38,377 nucleotides of DNA from an uncultured Oscillospiraceae bacterium (GTDB lineage: Bacteria; Bacillota; Clostridia; Oscillospirales; Oscillospiraceae). Positions within the stretch are counted from its first letter, which is position 1. Every line of letters starts with the position of its first letter. The stretch is taken from positions 1-38,377 of the forward strand of contig CAKTOX010000018.1 in the NCBI GenBank assembly GCA_934590355.1, written 5' to 3'. The notes under the pieces are model-generated. The model was not told the origin of the DNA. It searched no databases and was given only the letters and a program-made list of their open reading frames with translations. Positions 7,334 to 15,509 of the stretch are shown here, in pieces. The position numbers and the translations under genes were made by a program.

Positions 7334-8620
7334 TCAGGCAAGCAAACGCGGCAGCCAGAGTGAAAGCTCTTCAATATAGGTTATCAGCATAAGACCGACA
7401 AAGTTTGCCGCAAGGAACGGCAGGCTTGCCTTGAACTGCTTCTCAAAGGGAATATCAGCAATTGCAGCGGCTATATACTGGTTTTCGCCGACAGGCGGAG
7501 TAGTTAGTCCGAGTGCGAGGTTTACGACCATTATAATTCCGAAGTGCACGGGGTCAACACCGAGCGCGACAGCCTGCGGGAGCAGTATCGGCGTTACGAT
7601 AAGTATGCCCGCAACCGACTCTATAAAGCAGCCGATAAACAGGAATATGAGGTTAGCTATCAGCAGGAACACGAACTTATTTCCGGCGATGCTGCCGACA
7701 GCGCTGCCAAGCAGGGAGGACACGCCGTTTGCGGTCAGCAGCCAGCTGAATGCGCCCGATGCGCTGACGATTATGAGCACCATAACGGTGTTCGTGAGTG
7801 CGCCGCCGAGAATGCTTCCGATGTTCGTGCTGTCGACCTCTTTATACCAGAAGCGTGCCACAAGATAACCGTACACACAGGCAACGGCGCCCGCTTCCGT
7901 CGGGGAGAAGAAGCCGCCGTAAATTCCGCCGAGCAGAATTACGGGCACGAGCAGCGCCGGGATAGCGTCGACGAAGCTCAGGCCGAGCTCCTTGAGCGTA
8001 AACTCGGTGGTCTGCTCTATGTGGCGCTTTTTCGCTTCGCCGCTTGCCGTTATCATGAAGATGACGGCGAGCAGTATACCGGGAACGATACCTGCAACGA
8101 ACAGATCGCCTATCGAGGTTTTCGAGCATACGCCGTACATTATCATCGTAATGCTCGGCGGGATGATAACGCCGAGGCCGCCTGCGACGGCAGTGAGTCC
8201 GGCAACAAAGTCGGCGGGGTAGCCTTTCTTCTTCATGTCGGGAATGAGAGTCGAGCCTATGGCGGCACAGGTAGCTGCGGCAGAGCCCGACAGAGCGCCG
8301 AAGAATGCGCAGGCTACGATAACAACGTGCGCAAGACCGCCCTTCATCCAGCCGACGAGAGCATTTGCAAATCTGACGATTCGCCGCGACATTCCGCCGA
8401 CCTCCATCAGCTTGCCTGCCAGCATGAAAAACGGTATCGCCATCATCGTGAACGAGTCAACGGCAACAAACATACGCTGGGCAAACGTCGCGACCGGCAT
8501 TCCGCTTAAGAGCATCACAATTGCAGTCGGAAGACCGATGCACACTATAAGCGGCGCTCCCAAGAACAGGAGAAGCAATAAAAGTCCGAACAGAACTATC
8601 GTTGTTATTAACGGAGTCAT
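7334..8620 (-). CDS. dctM: TRAP transporter large permease DctM
   Basis: The protein has 428 residues and about 12 membrane segments, matching the DctM large subunit. Visible motifs include IPFFMLAGKLMEVGGMSRR in the first half, GCFIESVAGILIVTPILLP in the second and a C-terminal NLALGLTTPPVGEN. It forms the elevator transport domain and drives substrate uptake with a sodium gradient, together with DctQ and the binding lipoprotein. It overlaps dctQ by 4 bp (ATGA), implying translational coupling and equal stoichiometry. The gene is complete, with no damage seen. Confidence 0.94.
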   Translation of the reverse strand: MTPLITTIVLFGLLLLLLFLGAPLIVCIGLPTAIVMLLSGMPVATFAQRMFVAVDSFTMMAIPFFMLAGKLMEVGGMSRRIVRFANALVGWMKGGLAHVVIVACAFFGALSGSAAATCAAIGSTLIPDMKKKGYPADFVAGLTAVAGGLGVIIPPSITMIMYGVCSKTSIGDLFVAGIVPGILLAVIFMITASGEAKKRHIEQTTEFTLKELGLSFVDAIPALLVPVILLGGIYGGFFSPTEAGAVACVYGYLVARFWYKEVDSTNIGSILGGALTNTVMVLIIVSASGAFSWLLTANGVSSLLGSAVGSIAGNKFVFLLIANLIFLFIGCFIESVAGILIVTPILLPQAVALGVDPVHFGIIMVVNLALGLTTPPVGENQYIAAAIADIPFEKQFKASLPFLAANFVGLMLITYIEELSLWLPRLLA

Positions 8621-9111
8621 TTGGCTTCCTCCTTTCCGTCGGCACCGTTTTTACTGATACGGGCGATGTCGATTATCTGCTTTGCCGAGAATATCACGCA
8701 GAGCACGCCGCTGAGCGCAAGCGCCGCGGCAACGGCTGCGTAAGGCATCTGGGTAACGTTATACATCTGGTGTTTTTTAATGGTGAGCATCATATACAGC
8801 ACCGAGGAATAAAACAGGTAGCCGAACGTAACGGCAAGCAGCGCCATATCAATGATGTTTATTACCTTCTGAGCGCCGGGCTTGAAGAATTTGTGTACGA
8901 AAAACTCAACTCTTATAAGTCCGCCGTTTTTAAAAGCATAGCTTGCTCCTGCAAACGTGACCCAGATCATGGTCCAGCGCGCGACCTCCTCCGGCCACGA
9001 AAGCGGGTTGCTGAAGTAGCGGAATATGACCTGAAGCACGACCACGAGGACCATGAGAATGAGGACTACGCCCCCGAGCCACAGCTCAAATTTCTGAATT
9101 TTATTTTTCAT
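8617..9111 (-). CDS. dctQ: TRAP transporter small permease DctQ
   Basis: The protein has 164 residues with four predicted membrane segments, the DctQ pattern. The motif VIFRYFSNPLSWPEEVARWTM is the conserved family block in the first third. It acts as the scaffold subunit for DctM in the cytoplasmic membrane. It starts 17 nt after the aminotransferase gene and overlaps dctM by 4 bp, so it is part of the same operon. Length is typical. Confidence 0.92.
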   Translation of the reverse strand: MKNKIQKFELWLGGVVLILMVLVVVLQVIFRYFSNPLSWPEEVARWTMIWVTFAGASYAFKNGGLIRVEFFVHKFFKPGAQKVINIIDMALLAVTFGYLFYSSVLYMMLTIKKHQMYNVTQMPYAAVAAALALSGVLCVIFSAKQIIDIARISKNGADGKEEAK

Positions 9112-9128
9112 TGTCAGCCTCCATGGAC

Positions 9129-10466
9129 TCAGATAGCCGTCACGGAAATGATGGCTTCTCTGAGTATAGCAATGGCAACGTCCATTTCTTCCGGCGTCAT
9201 CGTCAGCGCAGGAGATATCTGAAGCGCGTCGCCTACAATGCCGTCGGAGGTGCCGGTCACGCCGGAGAGCACCATAAGTCCCTTATCGAGGCAGTATGCC
9301 GCGATCTTTCCGGCTATTCCGAGCTTTGGATCAAACGGCGTTTTGCTCTCGCGGTCGGAAACGAGCTCAACTCCGGCGAGCATTCCTATGCCTCGTATAT
9401 CGCCGACTGCGGGAATATTGCCGAGGGCGTCTTTGAGCTTTTGCAGAAGTATCGCGCCGTTTTTGGCGGAAAGTGCAACAATATCATTATCAATGATGTA
9501 TTTTACGACCGCGTTTGCACCCGCCGTGGCTATGGGCATACCCGCAAAGGTGTAGCTGTGCTCAAGTATTCCGGAGCCGTTTGCTATCGCGTCAACGACC
9601 TTCTTATGAGCAATGACTGCACCGATGGGGACATAGCCGCCGCCGAGACCCTTTGCAACGGAAATGAGGTCGGGCACCACGCCGAAGTGATCTACGGCAA
9701 AGTTTTTGCCGGTTCTGCCGAGACCGGTGATGACCTCGTCGCAGCACATCAGGACATCGTATTTATCGCAGATCTCGCGGATACGCTTCATGTATTCGAC
9801 CGGAGGCACCGTTGCGGTTGCCGTAGTTCCCGTAACGGGTTCAAGCACGAATGCCGCGACGGACTCAGCGCCCTCGTATTTGATAACTCTTTCAAGCTCC
9901 TCCGCGCAGGGCACGTTGCAGCTGCATCTTTCAAGACCGTAGGGGCATCTGTAACAGTTGCACTGTGCAATATGCGGCATATGAAGCAGCAGATTGTCAT
10001 AGCGGCATCTCCACGACGGACGGCCGCCGAGAGACAGCGTTCCGAAGGTGTTTCCGTGATAGCTCTGCCATCTGGAGATTATCTTGTACTTGCTCGGACG
10101 ACCCATTTCGATCTGATACTGGCGAGCGATCTTTGCCATTGACTCGACCGCTTCCGAACCGCCGCTGCAGAAGAAAACTCGCTCCATTCCTTCGGGGGCA
10201 AGCTTGATGATGTTCGACGCGAGCTCCTCTCTTACGGCGCTCGTGAACGCACCACCGTTAAGATAGGTCACCTCATATACCTGCTTTGCAATTGCATCGC
10301 AGATCTCCTTAACGCCGTTGCCGATGTTCGTCACCGCAAGTCCGGCGCCGAAGTCCATGTAGCGGCGGCCGTCCTCGTCATACAAATAGACACCCTGCGC
10401 ATGAGTTATCTTTTTGTACGTCTTGGACAGCGATTTTGTAAGGACATTGCTGTTATTCTGTTCCAT
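9129..10466 (-). CDS. Class III PLP-dependent aminotransferase
   Basis: The protein has 445 residues of fold-type I, class III (omega-amino acid/BioA/taurine-pyruvate group). The PLP lysine is K272 in SVAKGLGGGY and the pyridine-nitrogen aspartate is D243 in CCDEVITGLGR. SGGSEAVES (101-109) binds the cofactor phosphate. A cysteine-rich insert (C169, C171, C174, C181, C183, C187) follows the common CYRCP...C...C pattern of some relatives, but with extra cysteines. The enzyme moves an amino group between an omega- or beta-amino compound and a keto acid. It is the first gene of the TRAP-otnK-otnC operon, so its product or substrate is probably a four-carbon hydroxy acid. It may supply the 3-oxo acid for OtnK, replacing the usual dehydrogenase. 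The exact substrate is unknown. Confidence 0.85.
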   Translation of the reverse strand: MEQNNSNVLTKSLSKTYKKITHAQGVYLYDEDGRRYMDFGAGLAVTNIGNGVKEICDAIAKQVYEVTYLNGGAFTSAVREELASNIIKLAPEGMERVFFCSGGSEAVESMAKIARQYQIEMGRPSKYKIISRWQSYHGNTFGTLSLGGRPSWRCRYDNLLLHMPHIAQCNCYRCPYGLERCSCNVPCAEELERVIKYEGAESVAAFVLEPVTGTTATATVPPVEYMKRIREICDKYDVLMCCDEVITGLGRTGKNFAVDHFGVVPDLISVAKGLGGGYVPIGAVIAHKKVVDAIANGSGILEHSYTFAGMPIATAGANAVVKYIIDNDIVALSAKNGAILLQKLKDALGNIPAVGDIRGIGMLAGVELVSDRESKTPFDPKLGIAGKIAAYCLDKGLMVLSGVTGTSDGIVGDALQISPALTMTPEEMDVAIAILREAIISVTAI

Positions 10467-10521
10467 CCGCGTTCTCCTTTATGCTATAAAATATTTGTAT
10501 TTTGTGGTCTGTTTTTGATTT

Positions 10522-10551
10522 AACTAAAATTTAAAATCTGATATTTTAGTT
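10522..10551. promoter_or_regulatory. Candidate operator upstream of the aminotransferase operon
   Basis: Perfect 9-bp inverted arms AACTAAAAT (10522-10530) and ATTTTAGTT (10543-10551) are separated by 12 bp, about 55-85 bp upstream of the operon's first ATG. A shorter related palindrome, CTAAA-AC-TTTAG, is at 11400-11411 beside the gntR start. The region is AT-rich, so chance is possible. Confidence 0.35.
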
Positions 10552-10565
10552 TATGGTAGCAGAAA

Positions 10566-10607
10566 ACCCTCACTTTTTCAATACGCAATCTAAACAAAAG
10601 TGAGGGT
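10566..10607. repeat. 12-bp inverted repeat downstream of gntR
   Basis: Perfect arms ACCCTCACTTTT (10566-10577) and its complement (10596-10607) flank an 18-nt loop. On the minus strand it lies about 65 nt after the gntR stop codon, followed by only a short T run. It is either a weak terminator for gntR or an operator for the downstream operon. Confidence 0.5.
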
Positions 10608-10670
10608 AAAAGTATGTAGAAACCCTACAAACTGCTGCATTTCGGACGCCTTATGAGCGAAACTGTACTA

Positions 10671-11399
10671 TTATAAAGCGCAGTCAAACGCTATTTCCTG
10701 CTCCTCTATATCCTCAAAATGCTTGAGAATATCTTCCTTCGTTCCCGAAATATCCTCTCGGATACTCTCGAGTGCTTTCTCCTCGTCGCCGTTTTCGATC
10801 GCCTCGGCAATAGCTAAGTGAACCATTATCTCGCTTTTTGCTATCTCAAGAGCGTTGCTCTGCTTGGTGCAGTAATTGATATGGCGGACGGTTATCTGAC
10901 GGGTGAGCAGCATGACGTTCTGGATCTCGTTGTATATTATCTCCGGGCACTGCTTCCACAGATAGGAGTGGAATTTTTGCTGAGCATCGTCTGCAAGGCG
11001 CATATTTTCGGCTACCGAGCCCTTATCCAGCTTTTCAAGATCGTCCTTAAACTCGATGATAAAGCTTTGCATATCCAATTTGCCGGAATTCTTTATCGCT
11101 CTTTTGATCACGACGACCTCAAGCGCTTCACGGAAGTCGAACAGCGCCTCGATCTCTTCCTTCGAATACTTTCGGACATAGCTGCCGCTTCTTTGCAAAA
11201 TCGTCACATAGCCCTCCTTCTCCAAGGTCTTGAGCGCATTAGTGACCGGAGTTCTGCTGACACTGAGCTCCGCCGCCATCTGATCGACATCGAGCTTCTG
11301 CCCCGGGCGATAACGGTTGGACACTATCCTATTTCTGATTTCCTCGTAAACAAGGTCATTTAAGCTTTTGTATTCTATCATATTGATCATCTGCTCCAT
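10671..11399 (-). CDS. GntR family regulator, FadR/FCD subfamily
   Basis: The protein has 242 residues. The N-terminal winged HTH (about 10-75) contains the GntR signature: YEEIRNRIVSNRYRPGQKLD, then AAELSVSRTPVTNALKTLEKEGYV. The C-terminal helical domain (about 85-235) is FCD-like, with EIMVHLAIAEAIENGDEEKALE. Such proteins repress catabolic operons and release DNA when a carboxylate ligand binds. It is transcribed toward the aminotransferase-TRAP-otn operon and is its probable regulator. The ATG at 11399 has no clear ribosome binding site. Met4 or Met7 would use the GGAG that overlaps the first two codons, so the true protein may be a few residues shorter. A palindrome over its own -10 suggests autoregulation. 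Confidence 0.86.
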   Translation of the reverse strand: MEQMINMIEYKSLNDLVYEEIRNRIVSNRYRPGQKLDVDQMAAELSVSRTPVTNALKTLEKEGYVTILQRSGSYVRKYSKEEIEALFDFREALEVVVIKRAIKNSGKLDMQSFIIEFKDDLEKLDKGSVAENMRLADDAQQKFHSYLWKQCPEIIYNEIQNVMLLTRQITVRHINYCTKQSNALEIAKSEIMVHLAIAEAIENGDEEKALESIREDISGTKEDILKHFEDIEEQEIAFDCAL

Positions 11400-11411
11400 C
11401 TAAAACTTTAG

Positions 11412-11445
11412 ATGTTAGCGTAACATTATTTTTCACAATTGTCAA
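11412..11445 (-). promoter_or_regulatory. gntR promoter with overlapping palindromic operator
   Basis: On the minus strand a perfect TTGACA (11445-11440) is followed by a 17-bp spacer and TACGCT (11422-11417). The 15-bp palindrome ATGTTA-CGC-TAACAT (11412-11426) covers the -10. A palindrome with GT/AC half-sites in this position suits GntR autorepression, which is inferred. Confidence 0.5.
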
Positions 11446-11506
11446 CAATATCTCAATACATGCGTATTTTTTTCGCCTGCAAACAGCGCGCTCGGCGCTT
11501 TATCGC

Positions 11507-11542
11507 AAAAATCCGCAGCCGAAAGGCCGGCTGCGGATTTTT
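11507..11542 (-). terminator. Intrinsic terminator of gap
   Basis: Perfect 14-bp arms (11507-11520 and 11529-11542, AAAAATCCGCAGCC and complement) enclose an 8-nt loop and end in a T run on the minus strand. It sits 15 nt after the gap stop codon. Confidence 0.9.
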
Positions 11543-11556
11543 ATGTTCAAATCAGT

Positions 11557-12567
11557 TTATGCCTTACGAACCTTGTCGATGTGGCGGGTGAGGTCGAGCA
11601 TCTTGCAGCTGAAGCCCCACTCGTTATCGTACCATGCCATGAGCTTTACGAAGTTGTCGTTCAGAGCAAGGCCGGCCTTTGCGTCGAAAATGCTGGTGTG
11701 AGGATCGGTGATGAAGTCGGAGGAAACGACCTCGTCCTCGCAGTACTCGATGACGCCCTTCATTTCGCCCTCGCTTGCTGCCTTGACTGCTGCGCAGATC
11801 TCGTCGTAGCTTGCGCCCTTTTCGAGGCGGCAGGTCAGGTCAACGATGGAAACATCGGCGCTGGGGATACGCATGGAGGTGCCGGTCAGCTTGCCCTTGA
11901 GCTCGGGAATGACCTTGCCGACAGCCTTTGCTGCGCCGGTGCTGGTGGGAATGATGTTGCCGTGAACGCCACGTCCGAGACGCCAATTCTTCTTGGAGAA
12001 GCCGTCAACGACTTCCTGAGTTGCGGTGTCGGCGTGAACGGTGGTCATGAGACCCTCGACGATGCCGAAGTTGTCGTTAATGACCTTGGCGAGGGGAGCA
12101 AGGCAGTTGGTGGTGCAGGATGCATTGGAAACGACCTTGATGTCGGGGGTGTACTTATCGAGGTTTACGCCGCAAACGAACATCGGGGTGTCATCCTTGG
12201 AAGGACCGGACAGAACGACGACCTGTGCGCCTGCGTCGAGGTGAGCCTGTGCCTTCTCGGTGGTGAGGAAAGCGCCGGTGCATTCGAGGACGTACTCAAC
12301 GCCCATCTCGCCCCAAGGCAGCTCTGCGGGGTTGCGGTTGCCGACTATTGCAACGCGCTTGCCGTTTACGGTGATGGAATTATCGTCATACTCGACGGTG
12401 CCCTGGAAGCGGCCGTGGACAGAGTCGTACTTTACGGTGTATGCAAGCTGCGCAGGGGTCTTATCGGGAGCGTTTATCGCAACGATCTCGATATCGTCGG
12501 CAACGATGCCGGCTCTGAATGCGAGACGGCCGATGCGGCCAAAACCATTGATAGCAACTTTAATCAT
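11557..12567 (-). CDS. gap: Type I glyceraldehyde-3-phosphate dehydrogenase
   Basis: The protein has 336 residues, full length for the phosphorylating NAD-dependent enzyme of glycolysis. Visible features are the Rossmann start INGFGRIGRLAFRAG, the catalytic SNASCTTNCLAP with C151, the active-site histidine in TTVHADTATQ, the phosphate-binding STGAAKAVGKV and the C-terminal WYDNEWGFSCKMLDL. It oxidises glyceraldehyde-3-phosphate to 1,3-bisphosphoglycerate in the cytoplasm. The start is ATG 12567 with GGAGG about 9 bases upstream. It is flanked by its own promoter and terminator, so it is monocistronic and not clustered with pgk/tpi as in many Firmicutes. Codon use looks highly expressed. Confidence 0.98.
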   Translation of the reverse strand: MIKVAINGFGRIGRLAFRAGIVADDIEIVAINAPDKTPAQLAYTVKYDSVHGRFQGTVEYDDNSITVNGKRVAIVGNRNPAELPWGEMGVEYVLECTGAFLTTEKAQAHLDAGAQVVVLSGPSKDDTPMFVCGVNLDKYTPDIKVVSNASCTTNCLAPLAKVINDNFGIVEGLMTTVHADTATQEVVDGFSKKNWRLGRGVHGNIIPTSTGAAKAVGKVIPELKGKLTGTSMRIPSADVSIVDLTCRLEKGASYDEICAAVKAASEGEMKGVIEYCEDEVVSSDFITDPHTSIFDAKAGLALNDNFVKLMAWYDNEWGFSCKMLDLTRHIDKVRKA

Positions 12568-12625
12568 AATATGTTCCTCCGTATTTTATTTTTTGCTTGG
12601 AAATCATTACTGGCTTTATGATAAG

Positions 12626-12655
12626 ATTGTAACATATACTATACTCAAAAATCAA
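12626..12655 (-). promoter_or_regulatory. Promoter of gap
   Basis: On the minus strand TTGATT (12655-12650), an 18-bp spacer and TACAAT (12631-12626) lie about 60 bp upstream of the ATG. The surrounding sequence is very AT-rich, as expected for a strong promoter. Confidence 0.6.
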
Positions 12656-12708
12656 TATTTCGATACATCCAAAACTTTTTCAAAAACTGCGTATTTTGGG
12701 TGCCCCTC

Positions 12709-12737
12709 TTGTATAAAATGCTCGTTTTTGATAGAAT
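12709..12737 (+). promoter_or_regulatory. Promoter of the sensor kinase gene
   Basis: TTGTAT (12709-12714), a 17-bp spacer and TAGAAT (12732-12737) lie 30 bp upstream of the ATG at 12768. The promoter is divergent from that of gap. Confidence 0.6.
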
Positions 12738-12767
12738 AGTCATGAATTTTGTTACGAGGTGAACAAC

Positions 12768-13841
12768 ATGACCGACATTGGTATGCTCTCCGCTGCGTTT
12801 TCCATGCTTGACGAGCCTGTTGCCGTTTCGCGCAACGGCAGGATAATCTACATGAATCACGCCGCAGTTACGCTCGCGGGCAAGGATCTTTCTTCAAGGC
12901 CGCTTTCCGAGCTCATGCCACCGCACATATCAAACAATCAGGCGGACAACTTCGTGACCACCGCCGTCATAAACGAAAAGAACTGTACGGTCAAGGTCTC
13001 GACGGGCGGCGGGCTGAGAGTTTATGTAATGATATACGCCGAGCATCATATCGACCCGAGCGAGGCTGTTATTGCAAGCCTTGGAACGCATATGTCCAAC
13101 ATACGCTTTTCCGCAACGTGCTTATCCGGCATAGCTGATGAACTCGGAAACGAAAGGCTCAAGGAATATGTCTGCACGCTGAACCGCAATTATTACAGGA
13201 TAAAGCGCACTCTTGACAACTTCACAACGCTCTCCGGCATTGCATCGGGCACCATCGCCTTTCACCCGCAGCCCGTCGATGTTACCGAGCTTTGCGAAAA
13301 AATGGTGAGCACGGTGGAAATACTCGGCAAGCCGCTTAATTTTGATATATCCTTCAAGTCCGAGACGCACCTGCGCATAGTTGCCGACCGGGAGCTTTTA
13401 ATGCAGCTGGTGTTAAATCTTTTATCCAACAGCATAATATACGGCAAGCGCGGCGGCAGAGCGACGCTGTCGCTGCTGCGCACGGGCAGCAGCCTTATAA
13501 TCGGCACGGACGACGACGGAGTGGGCATACCGCCCGAGGAGCTTCCGCTCGTATTCGACAGGTACAGGTACCCGGAGTGTCTTACCCGTCCGGGCGGAGC
13601 CGGAATAGGTCTCGCGGTGGTGAGAGCCATAGCGGAAATGCACAACGGTGCGCTCATTGTCGAAAGTCGCGGTGCCAACGCCGGCACCTCGGTGCGCGTC
13701 ATGCTCTCATATGATATTGCACCCGAGAAAGCTCTGAGCGCGCCGGAGCTTAAATATACCGACAACGATATGCAGCGGATACTCGCGGGGCTTTCAACCT
13801 GCCTCACACTCGACTGTTATTCCGATACGTTTATGGACTGA
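12768..13841 (+). CDS. Orphan PAS/histidine-kinase-like sensor protein
   Basis: The protein has 357 residues from ATG 12768, preferred over GTG 12759 because GAGGTG lies 6 bases before the ATG. The N-terminus (SMLDEPVAVSRNGRIIYMNHAA) is PAS-like. The middle (about 105-150) is a helical dimerisation region. Its best H-box candidate, THMSNIRFSATCL, keeps the histidine but lacks the usual E and P. The C-terminal ATPase domain is well formed: N box LVLNLLSNSIIYGKRGG, G1 DDDGVGIPPEELP, then GGAGIGLAVVRAIAEMHNG. There is no membrane segment, so it is cytoplasmic. No response regulator lies nearby. It could be an orphan kinase or a phosphorylation-independent ATPase sensor. It ends immediately before the converging phosphatase gene with no gap. 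Confidence 0.78.
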   Translation: MTDIGMLSAAFSMLDEPVAVSRNGRIIYMNHAAVTLAGKDLSSRPLSELMPPHISNNQADNFVTTAVINEKNCTVKVSTGGGLRVYVMIYAEHHIDPSEAVIASLGTHMSNIRFSATCLSGIADELGNERLKEYVCTLNRNYYRIKRTLDNFTTLSGIASGTIAFHPQPVDVTELCEKMVSTVEILGKPLNFDISFKSETHLRIVADRELLMQLVLNLLSNSIIYGKRGGRATLSLLRTGSSLIIGTDDDGVGIPPEELPLVFDRYRYPECLTRPGGAGIGLAVVRAIAEMHNGALIVESRGANAGTSVRVMLSYDIAPEKALSAPELKYTDNDMQRILAGLSTCLTLDCYSDTFMD

Positions 13842-14660
13842 TCACTCGAGATAAAGCTCACGCAGCCGCCCGAGCTTTGCGTCGTCAAGCTGCATTTTCT
13901 CGCGCAGGAAGGCATCCATTCCGCCGTGCATGGTGTTTATTATCCCGAGCGCCGTCGAAAGATAACTCTCTTTGACCGTATCAAGCTCGCGGACGAATTG
14001 CAGCTCCTGCGGATCGTCGGTGTATTTTCGGCAGCTTTCAATAAGCCGCTCCGTACCGGGCGCACAGCGCTCGCAGGTTAGCATATAGTCGGCAAGCATC
14101 GCCTCCTCCGGCACTCCGAGCGCGCTGAGAATGAACGCCGTCGCGGTGCCCACGCGATCCTTGCCCATGGTGCAGTGGTAAAGCAATGCGCCGGCTTCGT
14201 TATGCAGCAGAATATCGAAAAACTGCCGATAGTGATCTATGGAATGGTCAAGCGTCACGAGCACACCGTAGAGCATACTCATTTGTGCGGCGCCGTCTCT
14301 GCCGTTTTTCATGAGCCTGCGCACCATGCTCAAGGTGCGCTGTGCCTCCTCGTCCTCGGTTTCGGGCTTGTCGCGCGTCACTCCCTCGGCCTTGTCCTCG
14401 AGCATGGGGCAAATTATATAGTCAACGCCCTCTATAACGCGGTCGGGCTTCTGCTGTCGCTCGGCAAGAGTGCGGAAGTCAACGACTGTCCGCAGCCCCG
14501 CGTTTTCAAGGTATTTGACGTCAGCGTCACTTAAATTTGCAAGCATACCGCTTCGTATGAGGCGGTTTTTTTTCAGCGTTTTTCCGTCGCGCGTTTCAAG
14601 TCCGCCGAGATCGCGGGCGTTGGGTGCGCCTGAAAGTATTATATTGGGCTTATACATCAC
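13842..14660 (-). CDS. Tyrosine/serine protein phosphatase (Y_phosphatase3 type)
   Basis: The protein has 272 residues. The P-loop HCTMGKDRVGT gives nucleophile C163 and phosphate-binding R169. NARDLGG near the N-terminus (14-20) and VVDFRTLAER (59-68) are the other family blocks. No signal peptide is present, so it is cytoplasmic. Members remove phosphate from phosphotyrosine, phosphoserine or sometimes phosphoinositides. The motif has M where A is usual (HCTAGKDR), a mild change. The start overlaps the tatD stop by 4 bp, so the two are co-transcribed. Its stop abuts the stop of the converging sensor kinase. Substrate is unknown. Confidence 0.86.
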   Translation of the reverse strand: MMYKPNIILSGAPNARDLGGLETRDGKTLKKNRLIRSGMLANLSDADVKYLENAGLRTVVDFRTLAERQQKPDRVIEGVDYIICPMLEDKAEGVTRDKPETEDEEAQRTLSMVRRLMKNGRDGAAQMSMLYGVLVTLDHSIDHYRQFFDILLHNEAGALLYHCTMGKDRVGTATAFILSALGVPEEAMLADYMLTCERCAPGTERLIESCRKYTDDPQELQFVRELDTVKESYLSTALGIINTMHGGMDAFLREKMQLDDAKLGRLRELYLE

Positions 14661-15424
14661 TTGCCCTCCAATCCGTAAAGCTTTTTGCCGTTTTCAAAGG
14701 TGATGCGCTCGACTTCCCCTGTGCTCATGCCCTTGACCTCGGCGATCTTCTCGATAACGTGGCAAAGCTGCGACGAGTCGTTGCGCTTGCCGCGATTGGG
14801 CACGGGGGTGAGGTAGGGGCTGTCGGTCTCGATGACGATGCGTTCAACGGGGCATATTTCAAGCACCTCGATGGCGCGTCGTGCATTTTTATATGTAATG
14901 GGACCGTCAAAGCCGAGATACCAGCCGCGCTTTAAAAGCTCCGCCGCCATTTCGGGGCTGCCCGAATAGCAGTGGAAAACACCGCGCAGCTCGGGATAGC
15001 CGCGCACGATCTCAAGGCTGTCGCCGTGCGCCTCGCGGTCGTGGACGATGATGGGCTTGTTTAATTCCAGCGCAAGCTCGATCTGGCGGCGGAAAATCGC
15101 CTTCTGCTCGTCCTTGTGCTCGCTGTCCCAATAGTAATCGAGCCCAATTTCACCGACGGCAACACATTTGGGGTGCTGCGCGAGCCTTTTGAGCTCCGAA
15201 AACGCCTCCTCGGAAAATTTGTCAATGTCCTCCGGGTGCCAGCCTACCGCGGCGTAGACATAGTCGTACTTCTCCGCAAGCGCAATTGCGGCACGGCTGC
15301 TTTCAAGGTCGCAGCCGGGATCAACGATGAGCCCGACGTTTTTTTCGGGCATACCGTCGAGTATCTGAAAGCGGTCGGCATTGAATGCCCCGCTGTCATA
15401 ATGTGCGTGTGTGTCAAATATCAT
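14657..15424 (-). CDS. tatD: TatD family metal-dependent hydrolase/DNase
   Basis: The protein has 255 residues, the normal length. Metal ligands are the N-terminal HxH (H6, H8 in FDTHAHYDS), Glu in GEIGLDYYWD, His in IIVHDREAH, His in GVFHCYSGS and Asp in IETDSPYLTPVP. The family are two-metal 3'-5' DNases acting in DNA repair or turnover in the cytoplasm. GGAGGT lies 7 bases before the ATG. It is the first gene of a two-gene operon with the phosphatase and is divergent from the DUF364 gene across an 85-bp region with overlapping promoters. Confidence 0.93.
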   Translation of the reverse strand: MIFDTHAHYDSGAFNADRFQILDGMPEKNVGLIVDPGCDLESSRAAIALAEKYDYVYAAVGWHPEDIDKFSEEAFSELKRLAQHPKCVAVGEIGLDYYWDSEHKDEQKAIFRRQIELALELNKPIIVHDREAHGDSLEIVRGYPELRGVFHCYSGSPEMAAELLKRGWYLGFDGPITYKNARRAIEVLEICPVERIVIETDSPYLTPVPNRGKRNDSSQLCHVIEKIAEVKGMSTGEVERITFENGKKLYGLEGK

Positions 15425-15447
15425 GGCAATACCTCCGTAATTTATTG

Positions 15448-15490
15448 ATTATAACATCACTTGCTATGAGGGCGCAAGCGGTGATATAAT
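15448..15490. promoter_or_regulatory. Overlapping divergent promoters for tatD and the DUF364 gene
   Basis: Rightward: TTGCTA (15461-15466), 18-bp spacer, TATAAT (15485-15490). Leftward: TTGCGC (15477-15472), 18-bp spacer, TATAAT (15453-15448). The two interlock within 43 bp, so they should compete for polymerase. Confidence 0.6.
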
Positions 15491-15509
15491 AACAGCGGAG
15501 GATAGTGCT

